Origin: Tannerella sp.
GTDB taxonomy: Bacteria; Bacteroidota; Bacteroidia; Bacteroidales; Tannerellaceae
Length of the DNA: 8,541 nucleotides
NCBI GenBank assembly: GCA_031259505.1
Contig: JAIRLL010000376.1
Coordinates: forward strand, 1 to 8,541
Direction: 5' to 3'
A model generated the notes under the pieces. That model saw only the letters and a program-made list of their open reading frames with translations. It did not search any database and had not been told where the DNA came from. The position numbers were made by a program, and so were the translations under genes. Of the stretch, positions 1-6,348 are shown piece by piece. Within the stretch, counting starts at the first letter, position 1, and each line of letters begins with the position of its first letter.

Positions 1-497
1 CGTCGCACGAGCGGCTGTTTTTTATCGAGGTGATGGGGCGCGACGCCGGCTTCCTTGCGCTGAACGGAGCGATTGCCGCCGGCGCCGAAGCCGCGATTAT
101 TCCGGAAATTTCGCTTGAAAAAGACCAGTTGGCCGAGATGATAGAAACCGGTTTTCGCAAGTCCAAGAACAGCAGTATTGTACTGGTTGCCGAGAGCGAA
201 GTGACAGGCGGCGCCATGGGCGTGGCTGAACGGGTTAAAACGGAATATCCCCAGTTTGATGTGCGCGTTTCTATTTTGGGACACCTTCAGCGGGGCGGCT
301 CGCCGTCGGCGCAAGACCGCATCCTCGCTACCCGCATGGGAGCGGCAGCCATTGATGCGCTGCTGGACGATCAGCGGAATGTGATGATTGGTATTCAGAA
401 CGACTACATCGTACATGTGCCCTTTGCCAAGGCAATTAAAAACGAAAAGCCCGTCAACAGGGATTTGCTGAACATGTTGCGGATGATTTCAGTTTAA
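1..497 (+). CDS. pfkA: 6-phosphofructokinase, C-terminal part (5' end outside window)
   Basis: Phosphofructokinase phosphorylates fructose 6-phosphate to fructose 1,6-bisphosphate, the committed step of glycolysis, in the cytosol. The reading frame is open from base 3, giving 164 visible residues, about half of a typical ~320-residue bacterial PfkA. The visible part begins [16 protein letters not shown], which contains the MGR sugar-phosphate-binding segment. It continues with VAESE, where the family has a substrate-contacting Glu, and with [21 protein letters not shown] in the carboxy half, where QRGG and the DR of DRIL supply conserved substrate-contacting arginines. It ends at a TAA. The nucleotide-binding half, including the residues that separate ATP from pyrophosphate users, is upstream of the window, so the phosphoryl donor cannot be read here; overall similarity favours the ATP-type PfkA. 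An internal ATG at base 30 is not the start, because conserved family sequence precedes it. The gene converges on meaB with no intergenic space. Confidence 0.95.
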   Translation, partial: SHERLFFIEVMGRDAGFLALNGAIAAGAEAAIIPEISLEKDQLAEMIETGFRKSKNSSIVLVAESEVTGGAMGVAERVKTEYPQFDVRVSILGHLQRGGSPSAQDRILATRMGAAAIDALLDDQRNVMIGIQNDYIVHVPFAKAIKNEKPVNRDLLNMLRMISV

Positions 498-1576
498 GAG
501 AGAAATCTGTCTATCAGCTGTTTGGCAGCTACAAACGAACTGATTTCGTTGTGCAGGACTTTTTGTTCCATGACGGGAAGCAGGCGTTCCATATCCGGAT
601 GATGGTAGAAGGCATTTTGCAGCATATGGTGAATACTTTCGTACATCCAGTAGCGTGACTGTTCGTTGCGTTTATGTTCGAAATATCTGTTTGCTTTCGT
701 AAATGCTACATATTCATCAATCATGTCCCATATCTCCCCGATACCAAGATTGTAATATCCGGAATAGGTCATCACTTTCGGTGTCCATCCCGAGTCTGCA
801 GGAGGAAACAGATGGAGAGCGTTGCGGAAGTGGCTGGCTGCAAGATTTGCACGGTCGACGTTGTCGCCGTCCGCTTTGTTAATCACAATGCCATCAGCCA
901 TTTCCATGATTCCCCGTTTGATGCCCTGCAGTTCGTCGCCCGTGCCGGCAAGCTGAATCAGCAGGAAGAAGTCGACCATCGAATGAACGGCCGTTTCACT
1001 CTGCCCTACCCCAACGGTCTCAACAAATACGGTGTCGAAACCGGCAGCTTCGCACAAGACAATGGTTTCGCGTGTTTTGCGCGCCACGCCACCCAGTGAG
1101 CCGGCTGTCGGCGAGGGGCGGATGAAAGCGTTTTTCTCGCGCGAAAGAGTTTCCATTCGCGTTTTGTCTCCAAGAATACTTCCTTTCGAACGTTCGCTGC
1201 TAGGATCAATGGCGAGCACGGCAAGTTTATGTCCTTTCTTAAGCATGTGCATGCCAAAGGCATCTATTGAAGTGCTTTTACCTGCTCCCGGAACACCCGT
1301 TATCCCGATGCGAACAGACCGTCCCGTATGTGGAAGACATTTTTCGATGATTTTCTGAGCCTGCACCTGATGATCTTCGCGAGCGCTTTCGACCAGCGTA
1401 ACAGCCTGACTGAGAATGGCAATGTCTCCATGCAGGATACCTTCCACAAAGTCGGATACGGAATAAGAGCGATGGCGAGGTATTTTTTTGAAATAGGGGT
1501 TGACGGTCGGCACGTCCGTCACCCCTCTGTTCACTTTCAATCCCTTGTACTGTTCGTCGTTTTCAGGATGTTCCAT
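494..1576 (-). CDS. meaB: Methylmalonyl-CoA mutase-associated GTPase MeaB (ArgK family)
   Basis: MeaB is a cytosolic G3E-family P-loop GTPase that loads and protects adenosylcobalamin-dependent methylmalonyl-CoA mutase, used by Bacteroidales in the succinate-propionate route. The 360-residue product has Walker [10 protein letters not shown] at residues 94-102, the family signature AIDPSS at 122-127 followed by [10 protein letters not shown] at 132-141, [18 protein letters not shown] at 153-170, the switch motif ETVGVGQSE at 186-194, [13 protein letters not shown] at 211-223, and the guanine-specificity motif NKAD at 233-236. The C-terminal helical part that serves for dimerisation in MeaB is present. 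The N-terminal ~35 residues are charged and variable. The ATG lies 6 bp after the TAA of the upstream DUF1573 gene, so it is very likely the last gene of that operon. No mutase subunit (mutA/mutB) is in the window. Its TAA shares bases with the pfkA TAA. The older name ArgK (arginine/ornithine transport kinase) is a misnomer for this family. Confidence 0.96.
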   Translation of the reverse strand: MEHPENDEQYKGLKVNRGVTDVPTVNPYFKKIPRHRSYSVSDFVEGILHGDIAILSQAVTLVESAREDHQVQAQKIIEKCLPHTGRSVRIGITGVPGAGKSTSIDAFGMHMLKKGHKLAVLAIDPSSERSKGSILGDKTRMETLSREKNAFIRPSPTAGSLGGVARKTRETIVLCEAAGFDTVFVETVGVGQSETAVHSMVDFFLLIQLAGTGDELQGIKRGIMEMADGIVINKADGDNVDRANLAASHFRNALHLFPPADSGWTPKVMTYSGYYNLGIGEIWDMIDEYVAFTKANRYFEHKRNEQSRYWMYESIHHMLQNAFYHHPDMERLLPVMEQKVLHNEISSFVAAKQLIDRFLS

Positions 1577-1582
1577 ATTGTT

Positions 1583-3037
1583 TTATTTGCCTCTTTCGGC
1601 ATAAATGCCTATATTGCGGACAGGTCCCCGGTGGTCATTGCATATAATGATAATGTCTTTTGCGAAAGACTGGCGGACATCGGCAGGCTTCAACGACACG
1701 GTCAGTGTAGCCGACTCGGTCGGTTGCAGCGTTTTTTTGTCAATATCAATCAGCAACTTCGGGTCGTCGCATGTGGCGCTGTGAAGCGCAAGAGGCGATT
1801 GCCCCGTATTCGTAACAGTGATTTGACGAGACGCTTTTTTATTGCTTCCCAGCCCAAGGAATCCGCGGCTTGCTTTCAGTATGCCAAAATCAATCTTTTC
1901 TTCGGAAAGTTGCATTTCAGCCCCGCTCTGTTTTTCGGCTGCCGTCATTTTCGAGAAATCGTCAACAAAATTAATCGCCACAGGAATGGTTTCAATCCGC
2001 GTTTTTCCCGAAGCGGTTACCATTTTCCATTCAAGAAGGTGCAATACTCTGCCCTTCACATCGACGCCGTTCCCGCTGGCTGTAATCTTAAATCTTTCGA
2101 CAGCCCCGCTTTTCAGTTGTCCGGGGGCTTCGGCGGCGAGAAAGGGCGGGATGTTCGATAGAGAAAGTGTCGCATCTTCACCGGAAAAATTTTTTATCCA
2201 CACACTTTGTGTCTGTTCCTGACCGTTGTGCAGAGTAAATGTAAATGATTTGTATTCGATTTGAATGATACCGATCGTATCGCTGAGCGCCTTCGTCAAA
2301 TTACGTTCTACCGGTATGACATCGCCTTTAATGGTGAGCCTCTGTCTGAATTTTTTCTCGTTGGTATAAACCGTTATGTTTTTTGCAAAAGGACCAGGTC
2401 TGTTTTTAGCCACATAGGTGATGACCACGTCGCCCATTTTGCCTGGCGCAATCGGGTCTTTCGTCCATTCGGGTTCCATACAGCCGCACGATGACTGTAC
2501 ATGCGAGATGACGAGCGGAGCCGTGCCCGTATTTTTGACGCGAAACACGTGTATGGCGTCAATATCTTCTTCATTGATAAATCCGAAATCGAAAACCGGG
2601 TCATCGATGGTAAATACGGGTTCGCCTTCAGGCTTGGAGCTGACATTTCCTTTGACTGTCAGCATGTAAGGCTCAGGTAAAGCATCACTGTATATGTGAA
2701 TTGTTTTTTCAAAAGCGCCCGATTGTCCTGCCGGGTTGAACAAAACCCGAATGTTGCCCGTCTGGCCGGCTTCGATGGGTTTTTCCGGCCACTGAGGTGC
2801 AGTGCAATCCCGGGAAGCCACTATCTGACTGATTGTCAATGGTGCATTTCCCGTATTTTTGACGACAAAAGTATGCGCCGCTTCCCCGTCTTTCTCCTGA
2901 ATGGATCCGAAATCGTGAACAGGCTGGTCTACGGTGATAACCGGTTTATTTTGCGACCATCCCTGAAATCCCGATAACAGGAAGCAATTCAGGAGAAAAA
3001 CAGTAAAGCCATGGACAGTCTTCACCTTCTTCGTCAT
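1583..3037 (-). CDS. Secreted multi-domain DUF1573 protein
   Basis: The function is unknown. A 484-residue product starts with a basic tip and hydrophobic stretch (residues ~10-25), ending near GWSQ at ~26-29, as in a Sec signal peptide; it is therefore likely periplasmic or surface exposed. Domain 1 (~34-132) and domain 2 (~144-242) are DUF1573 units, Ig-like beta folds related to ASH/PapD-type domains, with the shape DFG.I.E.D......F.VKNTG.APL.IS, then a Cys motif, then W...PI..G..G.I.V, and an end in Y(S/T)(D/N). Domain 2 keeps SCGC at 183-186; in domain 1 the same place reads SRDC (75-78). Residues ~250-358 look like a more diverged beta domain. A third DUF1573-like unit lies at ~377-480 (KIDFGILKAS, VTNTGQSPLAL, ATCDD). 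The ATG overlaps the stop of the upstream DUF1573 gene in ATGA, so the two are translationally coupled. Domain identity is secure; any role is not known. Confidence 0.9.
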   Translation of the reverse strand: MTKKVKTVHGFTVFLLNCFLLSGFQGWSQNKPVITVDQPVHDFGSIQEKDGEAAHTFVVKNTGNAPLTISQIVASRDCTAPQWPEKPIEAGQTGNIRVLFNPAGQSGAFEKTIHIYSDALPEPYMLTVKGNVSSKPEGEPVFTIDDPVFDFGFINEEDIDAIHVFRVKNTGTAPLVISHVQSSCGCMEPEWTKDPIAPGKMGDVVITYVAKNRPGPFAKNITVYTNEKKFRQRLTIKGDVIPVERNLTKALSDTIGIIQIEYKSFTFTLHNGQEQTQSVWIKNFSGEDATLSLSNIPPFLAAEAPGQLKSGAVERFKITASGNGVDVKGRVLHLLEWKMVTASGKTRIETIPVAINFVDDFSKMTAAEKQSGAEMQLSEEKIDFGILKASRGFLGLGSNKKASRQITVTNTGQSPLALHSATCDDPKLLIDIDKKTLQPTESATLTVSLKPADVRQSFAKDIIIICNDHRGPVRNIGIYAERGK

Positions 3038-3441
3038 TTTTCGGCCTGACCGGCAGATACTACATTTCCGCGAATCGTGAGCAGGTAACTGCCGTTAGCC
3101 TTGCCATTACTGTATACATTAATGGTTTTCACGAATTTACCCGGCCGTCCCTGCGGATTGAAGGTAACTTTGATGTCTCCTGTCTTGCCGGGGGCGATAG
3201 GTTCTTTGGTCCAGTCGGGCGTCGTACAGCCACAAGAAGGCACTACGCGCGAAATAACCAGCGGCAATTCTCCGCTATTCATTACGGTGAAAGTGCAGGA
3301 TGCCGGCCCGTCCTCTTCGTTGATGATGCCGAAATCGTACGATGCACTGTCGACTACCGTGATGGCAGCTTCTTTCTGCTGCGCGCAAACTATTCCTGCT
3401 GTAAACAGGATAACTGTTAAAACTGATAAAATACGTTTCAT
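3034..3441 (-). CDS. Secreted single-domain DUF1573 protein
   Basis: The product is a short 135-residue protein of unknown function. Residues 1-20 form a clear Sec signal peptide (basic MKR, hydrophobic core, AXA-like VCA before QQ). The Cys at 19 lies just before the presumed cleavage site without a good lipobox, so a soluble periplasmic form is more likely than a lipoprotein. Residues ~27-127 are one DUF1573 domain: YDFGIINEEDG (35-45), FTVMNSGELPLVISRV (51-66), the SCGC motif at 69-72, DWTKEPIAPGKTGDIKV (76-92), and GKFVKTINVYSN (101-112). It closely resembles domain 2 of the following gene, with the same order of motifs and similar wording around SCGC, suggesting tandem duplication. Its TGA overlaps the ATG of the larger DUF1573 gene by 4 bp. 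A Bacteroidales -7 promoter element lies 29-37 bp upstream, making it the likely first gene of the operon that ends in meaB. Confidence 0.9.
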   Translation of the reverse strand: MKRILSVLTVILFTAGIVCAQQKEAAITVVDSASYDFGIINEEDGPASCTFTVMNSGELPLVISRVVPSCGCTTPDWTKEPIAPGKTGDIKVTFNPQGRPGKFVKTINVYSNGKANGSYLLTIRGNVVSAGQAEK

Positions 3442-3454
3442 TTCAAAAATAATT

Positions 3455-3481
3455 AAAGTTAGTGACGCAGCAAAGTTAGTG
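3455..3481. repeat. 10-bp direct repeat AAAGTTAGTG, two copies 17 bp apart
   Basis: AAAGTTAGTG occurs at 3455-3464 and again at 3472-3481, separated by the 7 bases ACGCAGC. One copy covers the putative -7 element, the other lies in the presumed 5' leader of the DUF1573 operon. The repeats are seen directly; a role as a paired operator or a slippage duplication is inference. Confidence 0.7.
3471..3478 (-). promoter_or_regulatory. Putative Bacteroidales -7 promoter element for the DUF1573-meaB operon
   Basis: Read on the minus strand this is TAACTTTG, a full match to the Bacteroidales -7 consensus TAnnTTTG. It lies in the 70-bp gap between folA and the first DUF1573 gene and would place the transcript start about 20-25 bases before the ATG. 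No TTTG is seen at the expected 19-21 bp further upstream, so the -33 element is missing or degenerate. The site falls inside one copy of a 10-bp direct repeat (3455-3464 and 3472-3481). Confidence 0.55.
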
Positions 3482-3511
3482 CATATTCTTCAAGTTTGTA
3501 TCCGGAAGCGT

Positions 3512-4006
3512 TTATTTTTTTCGCAAATAAGTAAAAAAACTGTATGAATAGAGATGTTTTTCGTCTTTTTCGAAGTCTCGACGTGTTGTTTCGACCCATT
3601 TTGCAGTATCTACAGGCGGAAAAAATGTGTCGGCGCCTTCAAATGCATGCCTGATTAAAGTTAAATAGATCTTATCGGCAAGCGGCATTGCCTGGCGGTA
3701 GACGCTTCCGCCACCGATGATGAACACTTCTTCTTCGTCTTCACAGGCTTTCAGCGCATCCTGCAGACTGCCGTATTGCACGGCATTTTCGAAGCGCGCA
3801 CCGGCGCCGGCGCTGACGACGATGTTTCGACGGTTGGGCAATGCGCCTCCGGGCAGGGACTCGAACGTTTTCCGTCCCATAATCACCGTATGCCCCGTCG
3901 TGATTTCCTTGAAATGCTTCATGTCATTCGGCAGATGACACAACAACTGCTGCCTTTTGCCGATGGCATACCGTTCGTCCACAGCTACAATGAGGGATAC
4001 TACCAT
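3512..4006 (-). CDS. folA: Dihydrofolate reductase
   Basis: The enzyme reduces dihydrofolate to tetrahydrofolate with NADPH in the cytosol, feeding one-carbon and thymidylate synthesis. From the ATG at 4006 the product is 164 residues, close to the usual ~160. Visible motifs are SLIVAVDERYAIG (4-16), LPND (25-28) with the catalytic Asp 28 (E. coli Asp27), TGHTVIMGRKTFESL for NADPH binding, ALPNRRNIVVS with the folate-binding Arg (E. coli Arg57), EVFIIGGGSVYRQAM, and LTLI near the C-terminus. The nearly invariant active-site Trp (E. coli Trp22) is Cys 23 here. The frame stays open with ATGs at 4027 and 4075, but those extensions lie over the end of the dipeptidase gene and do not resemble DHFR, whereas the 4006 start matches where family members begin. 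It overlaps the upstream gene by 7 bp, so coupled translation is likely. No thyA is present beside it, unlike in many genomes. Confidence 0.94.
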   Translation of the reverse strand: MVVSLIVAVDERYAIGKRQQLLCHLPNDMKHFKEITTGHTVIMGRKTFESLPGGALPNRRNIVVSAGAGARFENAVQYGSLQDALKACEDEEEVFIIGGGSVYRQAMPLADKIYLTLIRHAFEGADTFFPPVDTAKWVETTRRDFEKDEKHLYSYSFFTYLRKK

Positions 4007-5592
4007 AGCCCGTCGAACATCGTCCATATATAATCGCCCGTTTTCCACGCCGTTTCTACGGCTGCATTTCCACATTCGCTGCTGTATTCGGTCAGTAAGT
4101 CAATCGCTTCGGCTCTTTTATTCTGTTTCAGCAGCGCGAGCGCTTCGGCTTCTATCCGGTCCTGTTCTTCAAAAAAACCGGCCTGCATGGGATTCCATAC
4201 GCTGTCTACGACAAGGTGCATTTCGCCCCAGCGCTTTGCTGCAAGCGTTCCCAGACGATTGAATGCCCACCATGCCGATTCTTTACTGAAACCGGTTTCG
4301 CGTCCGCAGGTTTTGTATGTTTGCGGCAGGTCTTTTACGCTTCCGTAGAAAGGAACGTACACGGACGACGCCACGTTGTCGAGTGCATACCAGCACAGTC
4401 CGCCCACTTCGTCCGGCATCCAGTCGCGACACTGCAGGATGGTGGCGTATATCGTAAAATGCACGGCAATCGTACGTTCACCGCGCCAGCTCCATCCGCC
4501 GTTGACTCTGAACAGTTTCAATTCGTCGATCTTCATGAACGGACTGGCTATCGGCGAAATGACCGTTTTCCCATCATTGCCAGCCACGGTCAACGTCTTG
4601 CGTATGTCGAAATCCGTTCCTTCGTAGTAGTCCTTGAATACTCGCACCATGTCTTCTTTTTTAACCGCCGAATCGGGCTTTACGGAAAAGGGATAATGCT
4701 CGCTGTCGGCATTCAGTTTCAGCGAAGGAGCCAGCAGGTCGAAAACCCGCCATTCGCGCCGGCGACATGCAACAGATGTACGCGAGGAAGGCGCATAGGC
4801 ATAGGCAAAACGAAACGTCTCTTTTTTAGCGTCATACCATCCGTTGGCTTCGGCTACGGAGAAAATGTTGGATGAGGCCATAAAGAAGTCCTTGTTTTTC
4901 AGGTCAATCTCTTCTATTCTGGCAGCATTGGCATTAACGGAAACATGGTCGTCGGGGACGCGCCGGGCAACCCATACGGCGCCTGTTTTTCCTTTTCCGG
5001 GACCGACGATTTCCAGATGCCATACTTCTGTCCTGTCGGCAATGGTCAGACATTCGCCGCCATCGTTCCATCCGTATTTTTCCAGCAGTTCGCCGGCGGT
5101 GCAGATAGCCTGTCGCGCAGTGGAGCAACGTTCCAGCAGCAACATGCACAGGCAGGAGCAATCAATCAGGCCTGTATCTGCATGACATTCGGCTCTTCCG
5201 CCGAAAGTGGATTCGCCGATAGCCAGTTGCTTCTCGTTCATGCATGGATAGGCAGAATTGAAATACTGGAACGTATGGGCGACTTCCGGGATTTGCCCCG
5301 TTTCGACATATTCGTACTTCGGCATTCTGCCAGGCTGACTGGTGGCAACGCGCCTGCGGTAGAGCGTTTTCATCGTTCCCTCGGGATGGTCTTTGGCCGG
5401 GACGACCGATATGTCGGTGCGCGTACGGTGACTGTCGTCGGTATGCGAAGTCATTACGGAACCGTCGGCAGACGCTTTTTTCCCGACCGTAACGGTAGTA
5501 CATTCCATGGCGTCGTAATCATGCTCGAATACAGCATCTTGCCCCGTCATAGCAATAGGAAGCAAACATAACAGGAAAAAATATTTTATCAT
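4000..5592 (-). CDS. Secreted family C69 dipeptidase (PepD-like Ntn hydrolase)
   Basis: Family C69 enzymes are N-terminal-nucleophile hydrolases that cleave dipeptides; this one carries an export signal and should act in the periplasm or outside. The product is 530 residues from the ATG at 5592. Residues 1-18 are a signal peptide (MIKYFFLLCLLPIAMTG), followed by a short acidic propeptide and CTTVTVGKKASADGSVM, where Cys 31 is the predicted nucleophile exposed by self-cleavage. Other C69 signatures are IGEST (125-129), GGECLTIADRTEVWHLE (178-194), WVARRVPDDH (207-216), a SSNIFSVAEANGWYD block, and a C-terminal block with CRDWMPDEVGGLCWYALDN, SVYVPFYG, WAFNRL and WNPM. A TTG three codons upstream (5601) is a possible but less likely start. 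Cysteines are frequent between ~117 and 164 (ECH, DCSCLC, ERC), unusual for an exported protein. Its stop overlaps the start of folA by 7 bp. Substrate preference cannot be read from the sequence. Confidence 0.92.
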   Translation of the reverse strand: MIKYFFLLCLLPIAMTGQDAVFEHDYDAMECTTVTVGKKASADGSVMTSHTDDSHRTRTDISVVPAKDHPEGTMKTLYRRRVATSQPGRMPKYEYVETGQIPEVAHTFQYFNSAYPCMNEKQLAIGESTFGGRAECHADTGLIDCSCLCMLLLERCSTARQAICTAGELLEKYGWNDGGECLTIADRTEVWHLEIVGPGKGKTGAVWVARRVPDDHVSVNANAARIEEIDLKNKDFFMASSNIFSVAEANGWYDAKKETFRFAYAYAPSSRTSVACRRREWRVFDLLAPSLKLNADSEHYPFSVKPDSAVKKEDMVRVFKDYYEGTDFDIRKTLTVAGNDGKTVISPIASPFMKIDELKLFRVNGGWSWRGERTIAVHFTIYATILQCRDWMPDEVGGLCWYALDNVASSVYVPFYGSVKDLPQTYKTCGRETGFSKESAWWAFNRLGTLAAKRWGEMHLVVDSVWNPMQAGFFEEQDRIEAEALALLKQNKRAEAIDLLTEYSSECGNAAVETAWKTGDYIWTMFDGLW

Positions 5593-5612
5593 ATCATACA
5601 AGTTTAATGATG

Positions 5613-5620
5613 CAAATGTA
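5613..5620 (-). promoter_or_regulatory. Putative -7 promoter element for the dipeptidase-folA unit
   Basis: On the minus strand this reads TACATTTG, matching TAnnTTTG. It would give a short leader of about 15 bases before the ATG at 5592. The expected -33 TTTG position reads CATG, only a partial match, so a weak or regulated promoter is plausible. Position and consensus are seen; promoter activity is inferred. Confidence 0.55.
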
Positions 5621-5787
5621 CGTGAAATATTTCGATTTGCATGCAGCCGGAGAAGAAAGCAATTCGTTTAGGGGTTGTCCGGTTTATTTCCGGAAAATCT
5701 CCCTGGCAGGAGAATGGCAAGATAAAAACAGGTTTGCGACAAAAAGACTGCATTTTTTCTCAGGTGATATTTTTTTTCTGAAATAAT

Positions 5788-5818
5788 TTTGGTGATAACA
5801 AAAAAAGGTATACCTTTG
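5788..5818 (+). promoter_or_regulatory. Promoter of the tRNA-Val gene (-33 TTTG, 19-bp spacer, -7 TACCTTTG)
   Basis: TTTG at 5788-5791 and TACCTTTG at 5811-5818 are separated by exactly 19 bp, the classic Bacteroidales arrangement. Transcription should start near 5823-5826, about 35 bases before the mature tRNA. The leader contains a 6-bp hairpin (GACAGG 5837-5842 with CCTGTC 5848-5853, loop CAGTC) ending six bases before the tRNA 5' end. It could position the transcript for RNase P, but that is inference. Confidence 0.85.
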
Positions 5819-5858
5819 CACCGTCTTTTGAAAAGAGACAGGCAGTCCCTGTCAAAAA

Positions 5859-5933
5859 GGGCGTTTAGCTCAGCTGGTTCAGAGCATCTGCCTTACAAGC
5901 AGAGGGTCGGCGGTTCGAATCCGTCAACGCCCA
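5859..5933 (+). tRNA. tRNA-Val (anticodon TAC)
   Basis: A full cloverleaf is visible. Acceptor arm GGGCGTT (5859-5865) pairs with AACGCCC (5926-5932), with discriminator A at 5933. The D-arm region contains TAGCTCAGCTGGTTCAGAGC. The anticodon stem TCTGC (5887-5891) pairs with GCAGA (5899-5903) around the loop CTTACAA, giving anticodon TAC (5894-5896) for valine. The T-arm contains GGTTCGAATCC. The 3' CCA tail is not encoded; the bases after the discriminator are CTA. Its own promoter and terminator flank it, so it appears to be a single-gene transcript. Confidence 0.97.
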
Positions 5934-5946
5934 CTATTTATAAATC

Positions 5947-5978
5947 AGGCACTTACAAAATGTGAGCGCCTTTTTTTT
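5947..5978 (+). terminator. Rho-independent terminator of tRNA-Val
   Basis: AGGCACTTAC (5947-5956) pairs with GTGAGCGCCT (5962-5971) around the loop AAAAT. The stem has ten positions, with one A-C mismatch and one G-T wobble, and runs directly into eight T residues (5971-5978). It lies 13 bases after the tRNA on the same strand. Confidence 0.88.
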
Positions 5979-6216
5979 GGGCTGAAAATTTGCGTTTGCT
6001 ATTAATCTGAGTTCGATATAAGAAAAATGATTTCCGGATAAAAATCAACGAATTAATTCTCCTCAGGAAATACATAATAACAGAATGACAGAATTTTCAG
6101 ATATTTTCTCATTGCCAAATCCTTATAACAGCATACTTTTTATATCACCACCATATTTTTTTGCCATAGTCCACACTTCGCCGTTCAAAATCAAAGCCTT
6201 TGCACTCAAAATTATA

Positions 6217-6294
6217 TCTCTGTGTCTTCTCTGAGACTCTCTGTGTAATTTCCAACACAGAGTTACACGGAGAAAACACAGAAAACCACAGAAT
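6217..6294. repeat. Imperfect inverted repeat built of CTCTGTG / CACAGAG units
   Basis: Left arm 6217-6248 and right arm 6263-6294 are 32 bases each and are reverse complements at roughly two thirds of positions, with mismatches concentrated in the middle; the loop is 14 bases (6249-6262). The arms are themselves tandem: the left reads CTCTGTGT, CTCTGAGA, CTCTGTGT at ~10-11 base spacing, and the right reads ACACAGAG, ACACGGAG, ACACAGAA, CCACAGAA at a similar spacing. This looks like a dispersed intergenic repeat or structured RNA element. I have the impression of similar CTCTGTG-rich intergenic tracts in unrelated environmental genomes, but that is memory, not a search. Confidence 0.7.
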
Positions 6295-6348
6295 TGTGAA
6301 AATCCTTTCGGATTTCAGGTTTATTATGGCGGAATGTTCGCGGGAGTC

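Noticed and set aside
1328..2161. 277-codon + strand open frame across meaB and DUF1573
   Set aside because: It spans the junction of two well-supported minus-strand genes and shows no domain or start signal.
4007..4075. N-terminally extended folA starting at 4075 or 4027
   Set aside because: The extra residues overlap the dipeptidase coding end and do not resemble DHFR; the ATG at 4006 fits the family start.
5599..5601. TTG as start of the dipeptidase
   Set aside because: An ATG three codons later begins a standard signal peptide; the longer form only adds three residues.
5687..5696. Palindrome TTTCCGGAAA in the dipeptidase-tRNA gap
   Set aside because: Ten bases only, isolated, and not placed at a promoter element; expected by chance at this frequency.
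5911..5933. tRNA 3' end as an integration attachment site
   Set aside because: No integrase and no second copy of the tRNA 3' end are visible in the window.
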